The translations under genes were made by a program, and so were the position numbers. A DNA stretch of 64,000 nucleotides, from the NCBI RefSeq assembly GCF_030864355.1, contig NC_083397.1, forward strand, positions 744,001 to 808,000. Reading direction: 5' to 3'. Shown here piece after piece: positions 11,805 to 24,100 of the stretch (position 1 is its first letter; every line of letters starts with the position of its first letter). This DNA comes from Cutaneotrichosporon cavernicola. Its lineage: Eukaryota; Basidiomycota; Tremellomycetes; Trichosporonales; Trichosporonaceae. Under the pieces are notes generated by a model that saw only the letters and a program-made list of their open reading frames with translations, did no database searches and was not told the DNA's origin.

Positions 11805-12986
11805 TCACGCATCCCGCTCGCCGCCTCCACCAGCTCCACCGCCGCTCTCACTCTCCTCCACAGCGCGCTTAGCCATGGCAGCCAGCACCTCGGGTTTGTC
11901 GCCAAACTCGACGAGGCGCAGTCTCAGCGCATAGCACACTAGGCTGTCAGCCACATCAAATGGAGGCATACCTTTCTCGATCTTCTCGAGGCTGCGAGTC
12001 GTCTCCTCCTGCTTCTTCTTGAGCTTGAAAAGCACGGACGGCGCGATACCGTCAAACACTGCGTCAGCCAGGCAATTAAACAAGCGAGATACGCACGTGT
12101 CTTGACCACCCTGACAAAGTTGCACACGGCGAGGGGCGTGTTGTGGTCGCCTGTGCTGAGCGCTGTTGTTAGCCCGAACAAGACGCGGGCGGTCGTCACC
12201 GCCGCCTGAGCGTATCGCCCCGAGTCTCGAGTGCAGCGCCGGGAAGCACCACCGACAGGGATCACCTTCACCGACGCGGATTATCGCGGGCAGATATATG
12301 CGTGCGGCCGTACGTGACCGACTCACCGTTGGTCGCGTAACGCATCAGCTCGCCTGTCAGATCAGACATGCCAAGGATATAGTCCTCGGGCGTGATCACC
12401 ACAAGCTGAGGTGAGTCCAGCTCCATTGACAGCTTACGTTCTCGCCTGTCTCTTCGGACACAAGCGCCTTCTGCAGATCTGGAAGCGAGACGAGGTCGCC
12501 CGTCTCGAGGTAGTACAGGAACGAATATCCCTCAATGTACTCCTCGAGGCCAGGAGAGCTGGTATCAGCTGGTGCTGGCCCTATGACAGTTGAGCGCTGC
12601 TGCTCTACTCACACCTGGCGGTTGAACTTCCAGAAGTTCTCGGCACCCGCGTCCTCCTCCGCCGAGCCGGCCGCGAGCTCAGCCGCAATAGCGGCAAAGT
12701 TCTTGTGGATCTCGCGCTCCTTTACACGGGCGTCTTTCAGGTTCTTCGCCCGCGCGCTAGGGCTCGTCGCGCCGCGGTGCAGGTGGAAGATGAGCTTCTT
12801 GGAGAGCTGGGTGATGGCGCGGCTGAGAATGATAACCTTCTCGCGGCGCTCGTTCTGCTGTCAGCTCATGAGCAGGCTGGAGCATACGTATTCGTCGAGT
12901 TCAACGCGGTAAGACTCAAAGGTCTTGGCGAGATGCTCGCGGCGCGTCTGCGTGGGAGGGCTTGCCTCCATTACGACGTCGGCCAT
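11805..12986 (-). CDS. Translin-associated factor X (TRAX) homologue
   Basis: The gene encodes a translin-fold protein. The ATG at 12986 opens MADVVMEASPPTRREHL-like sequence and the stop TGA is at 11805-11807 after GGGGERDA. Family hallmarks are an N-terminal helix bundle with KKLIFHLHRGATSPS, the FWKFNRQVSPGLEEYIEG-like segment, and ITPEDYILGMSDLTGELMRY, in which the Glu of GELMR belongs to the TRAX catalytic cluster. LKKKQEETTRSLEKIEKGM aligns with the TRAX C-terminal helix. TRAX with translin forms C3PO, an RNase active on tRNA fragments and RNAi passenger strands. I call TRAX over translin on the GELMR motif and ITPEDYxLG signature. At least five short introns interrupt the gene; exact junctions are approximate. 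Confidence 0.82.
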
Positions 12987-13235
12987 GGTTGTTGCTGTTG
13001 CGGAATGCCGAGTGGAGGTGATGCAACTTCAAAATATGGCACAGTCAGAGTAGACTAATGAGAGGCACGTGACTGATTAGAATCCAGTAGTATCTGAAAT
13101 ATAAAGATACCTTATACTGCAACCATGTGCGTCATCGGCCAACCCCGAGGGAAGAGGCAAGGAAGGTCAATCACCTCATAAGTCCACACCCTCCTAGTCT
13201 GCAATCTCCCCATCGCTCAGACACTAACTCTTACC
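12987..13235. promoter_or_regulatory. Divergent promoter region, TRAX / S28 peptidase
   Basis: A 249-bp head-to-head spacer. It contains an AT-rich element near 13085-13120 with a short inverted repeat (GTATCT, then about nine A/T-rich bases, then AGATAC) that could form a small hairpin or bind a dimeric factor. No experimental meaning can be assigned from sequence. Confidence 0.4.
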
Positions 13236-15343
13236 ATGCTGAGCGCTCTACTACTCAGCCTACTTGGGGTTGCGCCTGTACTAGGTCTCGACGCCGCGAC
13301 CAACCACCGCTTACTGAAGACTGGTAGGCCGCAGGTCGCGCTCTGGCAAGCCCTCCGTGCGCAGGAGAAGGCAAAGTGCGTCACCTTCCGTCCTGAATTT
13401 CGCTTCCTCTTGACTGACATAAGCTCGCTCTATGATGGAAGCGACGACCAGGTCGCGTTCTCGGCCCCGTCACACGAGGCCCACTGCTTCGACCAAAGTA
13501 TTTCGCACTTTGGCGAGGTCAACGGCACGTTCTGCCAGCGTTACTGGATGGACGACAGGTACTACAAGCCCGGAGGGCCTGTGTTCCTCCTTGACGGAGG
13601 CGAGACTGACGGAGCGGATCGGTGAGCTAATATCCTTAAGCCATAGCTGACATCAGCCTCCCCTTCTTAGAGACCGGGATTCTCCAGATCCTCTCCAATG
13701 CAACTGGTGGACTGAGCATCGTCCTTGAGCACCGGTAGGCGGCTAGACGAGTCGGCTGACTGGAGATACTATGGGGGGTCTGTCCCTGTCGAGTCTTTCT
13801 CGACAGACGACCTGCGGTTCCTCAACAACGCCGATAGTCTCGAGGATTCTGCCAACGTGAGTCGCCCAGCTTAATGATTCAACTCAGGCTTACTCATTCC
13901 AGTTCATCCGCAACTTCAAGCCACCCAAGCACCTGGGTGTGTACACTGAAGCCCTCAAGCCCAAGAACACACCTTGGATCTACTACGGCGGTTCATATGC
14001 CGGAGCACGGGCAGCCTTCATGCGCAAGGAGTACCCAGACCTTGTGTGGGGCGCGATCGCAAGCAGCGGTGGGTGTTTGTAACAGAAATGTTTAAACGGA
14101 AATTGACAGCAGCGGTGACACATGCGCAGATCAACATGGCTGAGTACTTTGACCCGATCCAGAAGTACGCCGACCAGACCTGCATCGCGACACTGCAAGG
14201 TGCCATTCGCGCGATCGATGCGCTACTTGAGCTGCCCCACCCCGTCCCGACGCTCCTGAAGGGCCTCTTTGGTGTAGCTGGACTCGAGAACGACGACTTC
14301 GGCGGTGTACTCCAGTATCCTCTTGGTAGGTCGGGTGATGAGCCTGCTGACGGAAGGATACTGGCAGGCGCGTAACTGGGATCCGGCGGTCAGCAGTAAC
14401 GGTTGGGAGGAGTTCTGCGACGCCCTCACGAGGGGTGGGAAGGGCGGACGCATCGGGCTGCTTAAGATGTGCGTCGGCTCATCAATCCATGTCGTTGAAG
14501 TGGCTGACATCAGCACACCTGCGATCATGAACTACGCCAAGTACATTCGCGAGCACGTCGTCGCTCAGTGTCCCACGGACGCTGTTGATGTGAGCTACAG
14601 CCTACCCGCCGGAGTTCCGGTCGAGCTGACATCAGTGCTTTGGGAATCACAACGACACCAAGTTCTTGGTCGATGACCTCGACCAGACGTGGCGGCTGTG
14701 GCTGTTCCAAGGTGCGTTTTCTCTTCAGTGCAGCTGTCCTGCGCCCAACGGTAGCTGACTCCAGTCTGTACTCAGTGGGGATACTTCATGCCGGCACCGA
14801 AGGAGGGCCCGTCTATCCTCTCCAAGCATGTTACCCTCGAGTACGCGTCAAATATCTGCAAGCAGGCATACCCGCCGGGCAAGTACTTTGCCGTGCCAAA
14901 CTGGCCGAATATCACGGACGTGAACGCACGTGGCGACTATGAGCTCGAGGCTGAACGCTTGGCGTACATCGATGGCGAGGCGGACCCTTGGCGCACGATG
15001 GTGAGTATGGACGGGTGCTATTATGATTTGCAACAGCCGCGAAATAATAGCGGGTTCAACTTGGACATGAACGGCAGCTCACCTCAGACGCCGCAAGCTG
15101 ACATCGCGCCCAAGCGCAAGTCGTCCGTGGACAAGCCTCTCCACCTGATTGAGGACGGTGTGCATCACTGGGATGAGGTCAGCTAGCCCAACCCCAAGTA
15201 GCTGACAACAGAACGGCCTCGAACATCACGACCTTGAGCCACCTAAGATTCGCGACGTGCACGAGTTTGAGGTGTTGTTCGTGCAGGAGTGGCTCGCGCA
15301 GTTCCGCGAGAGCAAGGGTGTTTGGAACGTGGGCAAGGAATAG
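13236..15343 (+). CDS. Secreted S28-family serine carboxypeptidase (Pro-X carboxypeptidase type)
   Basis: S28 peptidases cleave after proline in vacuolar or extracellular compartments. The protein starts with a signal peptide (MLSALLLSLLGVAPVLG, 13236). The fold begins QSISHFGEVNGTFCQRYWM and FLLDGGETDGA; LEHRYYGGSVP follows. The nucleophile serine is in GGSYAGARAA (codon 13993-13995). The Asp (DPWRTM, codon 14983) and His (VHHWDE, about 15163) complete the triad. Checked introns are 13376-13423, 13622-13656 (35 nt), 13735-13765 (31 nt) and about 14329-14360 (31 nt, restoring PLGYWQARNWDP); further introns lie near 13858-13903, 14070, 14690-14770 and 15180-15211. Likely secreted or vacuolar; the preferred substrate cannot be read from the sequence. 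Confidence 0.92.
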
Positions 15344-15513
15344 AAATAGACCAAAGTCTGATGTATCTTGCGTACGATCTTGCATCCGTGTTCGTGCTTG
15401 CAGTTGCTATTTCCGTGGTTGTGCCATATCGGAGACGGCCGAAATCGGGCCGGTATCTTCACGCCCACTTCTACCACCGCCAACTTTCCTCTGCTCCACT
15501 CACTTCCGCCAGC

Positions 15514-16574
15514 ATGACCGACGACCTCCCCACAGACAGACTCAAGCCCATCGACGTAACACCCGCCGAGGCGACAGTGTACATCCCCACGCCACTCCAC
15601 CCCAAGTCGGAGGCGCTAGCGAACAAGACGTTTGGGCGAGTCCTCCGCCCAGGTGTGGACGGGTGGACGCGTGAGGCGTGCATCGAGGCTGCGGATGTTG
15701 CGTGTGAGCCGCTGACTCCTGGTCAGGACTGACCGTAGTGATCCGCGTCGGACCCATGAATGGAGACGACATCCGCTCCGCGCGCCGCCTCAAGATCATC
15801 GCTCGTAACGGGACGGGATATGATGCAATCGACACAGCAGCGTGCCGCGACACAGGAGTGGTGGTGACCAACATGCCTGGCGGGAATGCGGACTCCGTCG
15901 CTGAGCTCACCCTCGCGCTGGCGCTGGCGGTCCTGCGCCGAGTGACGGATATCTGGCCGCGTATCCGGGCGGGCGAGCGCATCCCCTCCATCCAAGCGCT
16001 CTCTCCAGGCTTGAGCGGGAAGACTGTCGGTATTGTGGGCATGGGCAACATTGCCTACCTCTCTGCCAAGCTATTTCTGGCCTTCAACTGCCGTATCTTA
16101 GCCTACTCTCCCTCGAGCCCAGCGGAGAGATGGACGGCCGGTGACCCTACTTTCGAGGCAATCCCGTTCACCCGCATCGCCTCGCTCGACGATCTCCTCA
16201 GCCAGTCCGACGTGGTGTCGCTCCACTGTCCCCTCACTCCCAAGACGAAGAACATGATCGGCGCACCCCAGCTCGCCCGCATGAAAGATGGCGCGGTGCT
16301 CATCAACACCTCGCGCGGGGGCATGGTCGATGAGGAGGCGCTGGCTGACGCTCTCGAGCGCGAGGGAGGAGTGTGGGGCGCCGGATTAGATGTCATGGCT
16401 ACCGAGCCTGCATACGGCGAGAACCTTGGGCGGTTGCGCGATGCGCCGAATGTCGTGATTCTTCCGCATTTGGGCGGGTCGACGGACCAGACGACGCAGC
16501 GCGGATGTGATGCGGCGATTGGAATTGTGGTGGATTACCTCGGGGGCAAGGGAGCGCGGAACCGCGTCGTGTAG
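15514..16574 (+). CDS. D-isomer-specific 2-hydroxyacid dehydrogenase
   Basis: An NAD(P)-dependent dehydrogenase that interconverts 2-oxoacids and D-2-hydroxyacids. Two exons (15514-15703 and 15739-16574, intron 35 nt) give 341 residues, the usual family length. The substrate-domain segment is IARNGTGYDAIDTAAC. The Rossmann glycine motif is VGIVGMGNIAYL (GxGxxA). Catalytic-site signatures are INTSRGGMVDEEAL (active-site Arg), GLDVMATEP (Glu) and ILPHLGGST (His). It resembles phosphoglycerate dehydrogenase or glyoxylate/hydroxypyruvate reductase but is short, lacking the C-terminal ACT domain of serine-biosynthetic PGDH. Substrate is unknown. It starts 170 bp after the S28 peptidase stop on the same strand. 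Confidence 0.92.
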
Positions 16575-16649
16575 CCCATAATAGACATTAGAACGCGCTC
16601 GGAGCTCGTGGCGGAGCTGGATGGTGTGCATGCAATATCTACCCTAAGC

Positions 16650-17810
16650 CTAGGACATGGAGACGGTCGCGCCAAGGTCCTGCAGCGTCTTCATGAGCTT
16701 CTCGGCCTCCTCCTTGGGCACGTTCTCCTTGAGGGTCTGCGGCACCGACTCGACAAACTTCTTCGCCTGGGTGTGAGTGATGTACTAAAGGCCAGGACGG
16801 CCAAGATGGCCAGGCACGACCACGGGTGCGCGGTGACAACTGCTGAAATTGTCCAGTATCCTGCTGCGCCTGGCACAGCGACTCACCTCAACGAGGTTCA
16901 TGTTCGGCATGAGCCCCTTGACCTCGCGGATGATCTTAGCCTTGGCGGACGCGTCGATCTTCTCAAGCTTCACGGTGAAGATGGTCTTCTCCTTAGGCTT
17001 CTCCTCGGCCGCGGGCGCCTCCCCAGCGTCGACAGCGGCAGCGGCCGCTGGTGCGGCTCCCGCAGCGGGGAGCGCGACCTCGGTGATGTTGAGTCGGGTC
17101 TGGGGTTAGCGTTGTCAAGCCATGGCTGTGAGGACTGGAATGTGATGTACGAGGGGCGGACAGGCGACCTGCGACGCTAGGGCACATGCGCGCCGCTGCC
17201 CGGAAGCGACAGGCATATCACCAGTCGCAAACTCAAGGCCGTGACAGTCGAGCCGCGGCGAACGTCGCGCCTCGCCCTCCCACATCTTCATTCTCTCCAG
17301 ACCCGCCCATCCTTGCACTTGTCGCCTCGGCGTTCTACCACTCTTGCTCTCTGCCGTTCTCCACCAGCGATGAACGCCGGACGCACACCGCACGCCGGCG
17401 CCTCCGTCGGGCTCTCATCACAATCCTCCACTTCCTCCACCGGACCCACCTTGAGGGCAGACACAAGCTCCGAGACCTCGAGAAGGGTGAGCCCCTCAAC
17501 CGAGTCCACAATCGACGCAATCTTAGGCGACACAGCAGGCGCAGCCTCCTCGCGCGCGATACGCGTAGACGAGAATGCCCTCGCGGGTGCGCGGTACGTT
17601 GCGCGGCTAGACGAGGCGCGGAGGGCGCGGAGGACGGTCCTGGGGGCCTGGGGTTAGCTACTTTGAATTTCGAATGTCGATGGGGCGCGCGCGGGCGGAC
17701 GGGACGAGGCGGAGTGGAGTGGTGCTGGGGATTGGGAAAGGGTCGAGGAGAGTAGCCGTGTCCGTGTCCGTGTCCGAGCGCCCGCGCGGCGCAGCGATAC
17801 GCACGCTCAT
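16650..17810 (-). CDS. MRPL12: Mitochondrial ribosomal protein L12 (bL12m)
   Basis: A component of the mitochondrial large-subunit stalk that recruits translation factors. Four exons fit in frame to 183 residues: 17805-17810 (only ATG AGC), 17450-17647, 16887-17099 and 16650-16784. Exon 2 gives an Arg/Ser/Ala-rich mitochondrial presequence followed by the L12 dimerisation domain (IVDSVEGLTLLEVSELVSA). Exons 3 and 4 give the globular domain (FTVKLEKIDASAKAKIIREV; AKKFVESVPQTLKENVPKEE) and end LGATVSMS. The second intron (17100-17449, 350 nt) is by far the longest I resolved in this window. The six-base first exon is inferred, because no in-frame ATG precedes the presequence in exon 2; the true start could be in another upstream exon. 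Confidence 0.87.
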
Positions 17811-18589
17811 GGTTGTCGATGGTGTTGAGGGCTACAGTGGCCTCGGCGGTGGAAAAGGACGTCTCCGAAATCTCGCGGATCGCGTGTGCCACACTGAAAA
17901 CTCCGTGTCGCGTTAGGCGAGCGGGATGGTTGGTAGGCTGCTAAAAGAGATCAATCATATGCGTGCCTATGTGATACTGATATTAGCTTAAAGGGGGCAA
18001 AAATCCAAAAATCCATATTTCATCCGACGCTCGTATAGTGTAGGTGGTTATCACAGTTCGTTGTGGTCTGAATGTCCCATCCGAGCTAACCGCTGTTCGA
18101 CTCAGCGTGCGAGCATCTTTTTTGACTTTTGCTCTCTGCACTCGGCATTCCATAGTATTAGGGCGAATACCATTTGGCTACGTGGACGTTGGTTAGTCTT
18201 GGCTTTCCCATGTGACCACCCATGGTCGAGTTCTAGACGATCTAGACGTCGTACGCGTTGGTGTCCAAGTAATTCTCATCAAGGGAAGCCATCTATGCTG
18301 CGATAAGGGTTAGGTTGTATGTGTACCCAGTAGTGTCTCGTCATAGTGTCTCACTCTTCAACCTCAGCCATCTCGTCGAAATTGCCGCATCGTGTCCATT
18401 CCATCAACTACCCTCTCTCTATCTCTCTCTAATCTCCCATCTCTCCATCTGTTCATCCTTGTCACGTCATCGACCTACACCAACCCCCCACATGTCTCCC
18501 CGTTGATTGTACATACCTTCGACCCCATCCTCCACCTCCCGCGCACGCCCATCGAATTCCGCCCCGACCTCCACTCCCGTCGCTAACGA
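17811..18589. promoter_or_regulatory. Divergent promoter region, MRPL12 / apyrase
   Basis: A 779-bp non-coding spacer between divergent genes. The apyrase-proximal third is strongly pyrimidine-rich on the plus strand (CTCTCT runs at about 18410-18460), a common feature of fungal leaders and core promoters. No gene or RNA recognised. Confidence 0.5.
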
Positions 18590-21068
18590 ATGGCGCCGTC
18601 GATAGATGCGTCCTCGACGCACTATGCGCTCGTCGTTGACGCGGGTAGTTCAGGCTCGCGCCTCCAGATCTACTCGTGGCGTGATCCTGAGCTCGAGCGT
18701 GACGAAATACTCAGCGAGGTGCGCGCCGCGCGCGACGCCGGGCTTGCCGACGGCATGCCCTCTCGCTGGTGGTGGTGGGACCAGCTCAAGCGCAAGGGAA
18801 AGGGCAAGGCGACAGCGGAGGAGATGGAGCGTCGCGCGCTGCGTCGCCTCGTCCGTGTTGGCAAGGGCGTCAAGGGCGATGATTGGGTCAAGCGCGTCGA
18901 GCCTGGTAGGTATCACCAAGGCCTTGCTGATGGTAGGCATCTCGAACATCGCACCGGAAGATATCCCAGGATACCTCGCACCGCTGATGGCGCACGCCCT
19001 CGGCCACATCCCGCCTTCCCAACAGGCCCACACGCCAATATACGTGCTCGCGACAGCGGGCATGCGGCTCCTTAGCAAGGAGGCACAGAACGCCATCCTC
19101 GCCGAAACGTGCAGCACTCTCCGGCGCGATTACCCGTTCGCGCTCGAGGGGCCGTCGAGTGCGGGGCCTTGCGGCGACAGTGTGCGCATCATCAGCGGCG
19201 AGGAGGAAGGCATCTGGGGCTGGGTTGCTGTCAACTACCTTATGGACGGGTTCGGACATGCTCCAGAGCTGGCTCACGCCGACGGCCAGATAGAGCATGA
19301 CCACCTCTTGCCGTTGGCCAACCTCGCGTCAGCGCCAGAAGGGAGTAGTGCACTCGACGCAGTCACACCTGTGGATGTGCACCACCACTCGCCGACGTTC
19401 GGCTTCCTCGACATGGGCGGCGCGAGCACGCAGCTCGCATTCTCCCCGTCGGCCGAGGAGCTGACCCACTCGCGTTTCCCTGCCAAAGACCTCGCGACGA
19501 TCTCCCTGCGCCTTTTGAGTGGCGAACTCGTGGAATGGCCCGTCTTCGCGGCATCATGGCTCGGTTTCGGCACGAACCGCGTGCGCGAGCGCTACGTCGA
19601 GGCAGCAGTCAAGGAGTGGTCCTCACTGGCGTTCAAGCCAGAAACGATCTCGGATTCTTGCCTCCCCGTCGACCTCACAATTGCGGCGACTGAGAATAGT
19701 CCCGCCTTCGTCGGCACGGGCGACTTTACACAGTGTCTGAACGACCTCAAGCCGTTGCTGAAGCACGACGAGCCGTGCGATGCGGCCCACTGCCTATTTG
19801 GGGGAATGGCGACTCCGCGTATCGACTTTTCGCGCGCCGATCAGCGCGGGTTTATCGGCATCTCGGAGTACTGGTACACGGCCCACCAGGTACTGGGACT
19901 CGGCGGGGTGTGGGATTGGGCCGAGTGGGAGCGGGGTATGGGCGACTTCTGTGCACAGGACTGGGCGGCAATCGAGGCAAAAGTCCAGTCATCCGAGGGT
20001 TGGGCCGACGTCGACCTGACCCGACTCCAGATGCAGTGCTTCAAGGGCGCGTGGATCAGCAACGTGCTACACAATGGTATCGGCGTGCCACGCCTCACCG
20101 ACAAGGGCGGGAACGCAACGCTGGGTGGCACTGCAGGCACGAACGCCGAGGCCGAGTTCCGCGCGCGCCAGAAGGGTCTCTTCCAGAGCATGGACACTGT
20201 ACGCAACACGGCCATCTCGTGGACTCTTGGCAAAGTCGTGATCGAGGCGAGTAAGGCTGTCTCGGCCCTCCCAGTGGGTCGGTGGGCGCCGCTCTCCGCG
20301 GCACATGCACACCTCTCCTCTCTTCCCCCGTTCTTACTCGTCGGCTACACGCTGCTCGCATTCGTCATTCTTTTCGGGTTATGGCACATCCTCGGTCGCC
20401 GCTCAAGACGCCGAAAGGTACTGGCCTTGAGCTCCTTGCCCTCTCTCTCGTCCATTCCGGGACTGGCACGCTTGTTCCCGCAAGAATCTGCCGACCTGTA
20501 CGTTGAAGAAGGTGACGGCGGGGCGGCAATAATGAAGCGCCGACGCTGGTTGGCATTGGGACGCAAGCGCGACCCGCCCAAGCGCTCTCCCCTGCTGAGA
20601 AACTCGAGCATGCCGCTCTCCTCGGGACCTTTCAACGCCTCCAGCACAGGATGGCAGGCGAGCAGTGCAAGTCAACCGCCAAGCCCGCGCGGCAACCGCA
20701 CCGCATCCATGCTCGACGTCACAGCCTACCCATCTTTCCCTGGTACACCGCACAGTGGTGCTTCCAGCTCGGTCGCGTCCACACCACGCCCAGCTCGTCC
20801 CCGCACAACCAGCTACAATCCCGGAGCAGATGGTGGGTGGAACGACCCGCCTTTATCCATGTTCCACGACTCGAGCTCGTCTGCCGACGACGAGTGGACG
20901 CCCAAGCCCAAGCTGCACAAGAATCGGAATGGGACACTCACGCCTTCTGCTCGGCCTGGCGGGGAACGCGTGCTCAGCCGCAACTCGAGCCGCGCAAACC
21001 TTACAGACACGGGATATTTGGCTCAGCGCAATGCAAGTCGCGCAGGCACGCCCTCACGCGACTTGTAG
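18590..21068 (+). CDS. YND1: GDA1/CD39 apyrase, Golgi nucleoside diphosphatase (Ynd1-like)
   Basis: The enzyme hydrolyses nucleoside di- and triphosphates in the Golgi lumen, allowing nucleotide-sugar exchange for glycosylation. Two exons (18590-18905, 18937-21068; intron 31 nt) give 815 residues. Apyrase conserved regions appear in order: VVDAGSSGSRLQIYSW (ACR1), YVLATAGMRLL (ACR2), GEEEGIWGWVAVNYL (ACR3) and FLDMGGASTQLAF (ACR4). A single membrane segment (FLLVGYTLLAFVILFGLWHI) lies near residue 580, followed by a long Ser/Arg/Pro-rich cytosolic tail of over 200 residues. This single C-terminal membrane helix plus tail matches yeast Ynd1 rather than Gda1, which has an N-terminal anchor. The gene is convergent with the next one, 92 bp apart. 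Confidence 0.93.
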
Positions 21069-21160
21069 GACCATACATAGAATAGACTCTTTGCATAGGT
21101 GTACTACGAATAATGTGATCTGGAGAACAAAGGGGAAGAGAGAGCACAAGATAGAAGAGG

Positions 21161-24100
21161 TTACGCCTCGTCGAGCCCGGTGAGGAGCTCGCCGGCCTGC
21201 TTTTTCTTGAGTAACTGTTGTGTCATCCGCCACACTGTGTCACGGAGGTTACCCAGGCCGTGGTCGACGTCACCCTTGTTCCCACTGATGTCAGCTTGGC
21301 CAAGCAACTCAAAGTGGACTTACTTCAGGAGGTTGCGAGTGACAAGCGCTGCACGCAACGAGTTGTCGCTCGGACTGGCAGTGTACACGTGCCGGACATT
21401 GCGTTCAAGTAGGTGTCGGGGTTCGAGGATGCCACGCTGGGGGAACGCGGCGCGGATCGCGTGCCACCAGTTGAAGGGTCCTGGTGTGAGCTTTGACAAT
21501 ACCCACGAGAGAACTCACGCTTGTCGTATGGGTCGATTTGGGACTCGATGTGTATGCAGTGGTGTGATGTAAGGTGGCCTGTCGCGAGGTCCCAACGGTG
21601 AGCAAGCCAGCCCTCCTGGTACCCATGCTTGGTCATGGTGATGATGACGCGTGGTGGTTCCTTGCTAAGCGGTGCCCAGAGGTTGACCAAGATCGCCGCC
21701 GCCTCGTTGTACTTCTTCTGCCTGTCAGCAAAGATCTGTCACATGCAGCTCACGGCGAAGATGAAACTGTTGATCGTCTCGGCGTGGACAGGAGAGACGA
21801 GTAGTTTGTCGAATGGCAGCGGCTTGAGTGCCGTCAGGCGGTTACGGAGGTATCTGCTGTTAGCTGAAGCTCAGAAGCCTTAAAGCTCACGACTTGTATA
21901 TGTTCATGGTATAGATCGTGAGGGGGACAATGTCGAGCTCGCGCTTGAGGCTGATGCTGCTCATGGCGCGCACAAAGCTGTCCTCCTGCCACACAGCCGC
22001 CATGGCGTGGAGGCGCCCCACGACGATATCCCATGGCCGCACCTCATCTAGCGCTGGGGAGAGGCCATCGCGAACCACGATGCGAGTGACGATGGCGGTA
22101 CGCCCAGCGCTGTCGTAGTCTGTCCCAGTGGTTACGTTGCTTACACCTGACACCACGCGCGACCCCACCCTTGATCCGGATATCGTGGTCTGTGGGTTCG
22201 CGGAGGTGCGTTTAGCAGTGGAGCGGGTGAAATACGACGTCACGCTTTCTGGCAGTGGAGGCAGGTCACGCTCCAAGACCACAACCTGACCCGGCGTGTG
22301 AGACCGCGGAGAACGCGGGGGTTCAGGCGCCGCCTGACTTTGAACCGACGTCCCTCGTGAGGACGGGGCTGGCTGCTCCTTTGTGGGTGTGGGTGGGACG
22401 TTGGACATGGCGCGCGACTGAGTGGGGTCGCCATTAACCGTAGTGGGTGAGAAGATGTTGATGATCGGTCCTGTGGGAGTCCGAACCGACGACGCCACCT
22501 GCGAGACAGACTGAGATGGTGCTCGAGACACGCGGGTCGGAGCCTTGGACACGTTTGTTGGTGCCTTCGAGGTCGCAGGCTTCGAAACCTGGGTAGCGGC
22601 TTTGGACCTTTTCGAAGTGGCCCTTGAGGCCTCAGTCGGCGCTTTCGACACTTGTGACTTCTCAGACTTTGACACCTGCGGTTTCTCCGACTTTTTCCCA
22701 GACCGCGACACCTCGGTTGGAGCTTGTGCTAATGGGACCTGCGTCGGGTCACTGCCTGTAGCTTTGGGACTCGAAGTGAATGACCCTCCTCCCATCATGT
22801 ACTCGTCCGCGAGTCCGCCCGTTGGTATATAACCATTTGGCCCTACCTCTCCGGACGTCGAGATCTCCCGAGATGTCGACTCTGGGCAAGGTTGCTCTTG
22901 GAACTTTGGATAGCACTCTGGCGGTGGCTGGTAGTCGGGCGATCGGAACGGGAAGGTGCCGTGAGGGAGCATGTCTGGTGTCACGAGGGGCACAGACTGT
23001 AGAGGGAACACTTGGGGAGGTGGGAATGAGCCGGTGCCGTTGGCTGTGAAAGGACCTGGGCCTCTTGACATGTCGACGTCACGGTTGTTCTTCTGTGACT
23101 GGAATGCCTCCATGAGCGTTGTCATACGGCCGAGAAGCTAGAAATCAGTGACCAAACGACATGGTCCTCACCTCCGTGATGGCTTCCTCGTTTTTGCTCG
23201 GGCTCGGCGTTGCGTTGGCTGCCAGCTGCGCGGACAGAGGGAGTGCGGGAAGTGGTGCTGGTGTGACCGGCTCTGGCAGAGGGACTGCCCTAGCGGCAGG
23301 TGTCATGGGTACCGCTGGAGCGAGCACATCTGGGATTCCAGGAGTGGGCTGGCAGGTCTTGTGCCTCTGCTTCTTGCGGATCACAAGTGGTGGGGTGTTG
23401 TTATTGCGGCTCCCCTCGAGGAGTTGTCGGCTTAGCTCGTCAACTCGTGTGCGGGCCGCGTGCATGAGCGCCTTCTTGGCCTGGTCGCCGATCAAGTTGA
23501 GCCGCGCTGCATCGAGTAGCTGGCACAGCGTGTCGTCGTGAAATGTGCTGTCGTCGACGAGCTTGGCAATGTTTGTGAGCCTCGTTATCTGTGACACGGC
23601 GTCGGTCTCAGAGTCTGACTCCTCATGACCGTTCGCGTTTATCGTCTTGACGAGCGTGAGGTTGCGCGTGAGCTCCATGGTCTGGAGGAGTTCGGCAGGT
23701 GTGTGTGTGTGAGTATGGCAATGCTTCTCCTTGCGCTTGGGCTTGGAGCTTCTCTTGACGACCTTGGTCTCCTGGATGTTAACCCGGTGATACATGATAC
23801 TTACGTCGGGAACGATCTCGACAGATGCAGCCCGCACATTTATCACAGTTGCCGGCTTGAGCGATGGGAGAACTGGTATGAGTGGCGCGGGAATGGGCTT
23901 TCCGTCGGCGTGGTTCATGTGCCCGAAGGACTCTGTGCTAAACGTGTCCCGTGCTTCGCGCGGACGCATGTCGGCGGCGCTGAACACGTGTTCCCATTTT
24001 AGGTCGTGCTTGTCCTGACGGTTGCCGGCTGTGAGCGGTGCGTGCAGACGAGCAAAGGCGGCATCGTATGCGTCCTGGCGCTCGCGAACTTCGTCTATCT

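Noticed and set aside
17100..17449. C/D-box snoRNA in the long MRPL12 intron
   Set aside because: A C-box-like GTGATGA is present but no D box (CTGA) at suitable spacing and no terminal stem.
17335..17892. Minus-strand reading starting MAHAIREISETSF overlapping MRPL12
   Set aside because: It is in a different frame from the L12 exons and consists of Arg/Pro/His-rich frame-shift sequence; the L12 frame explains the region.
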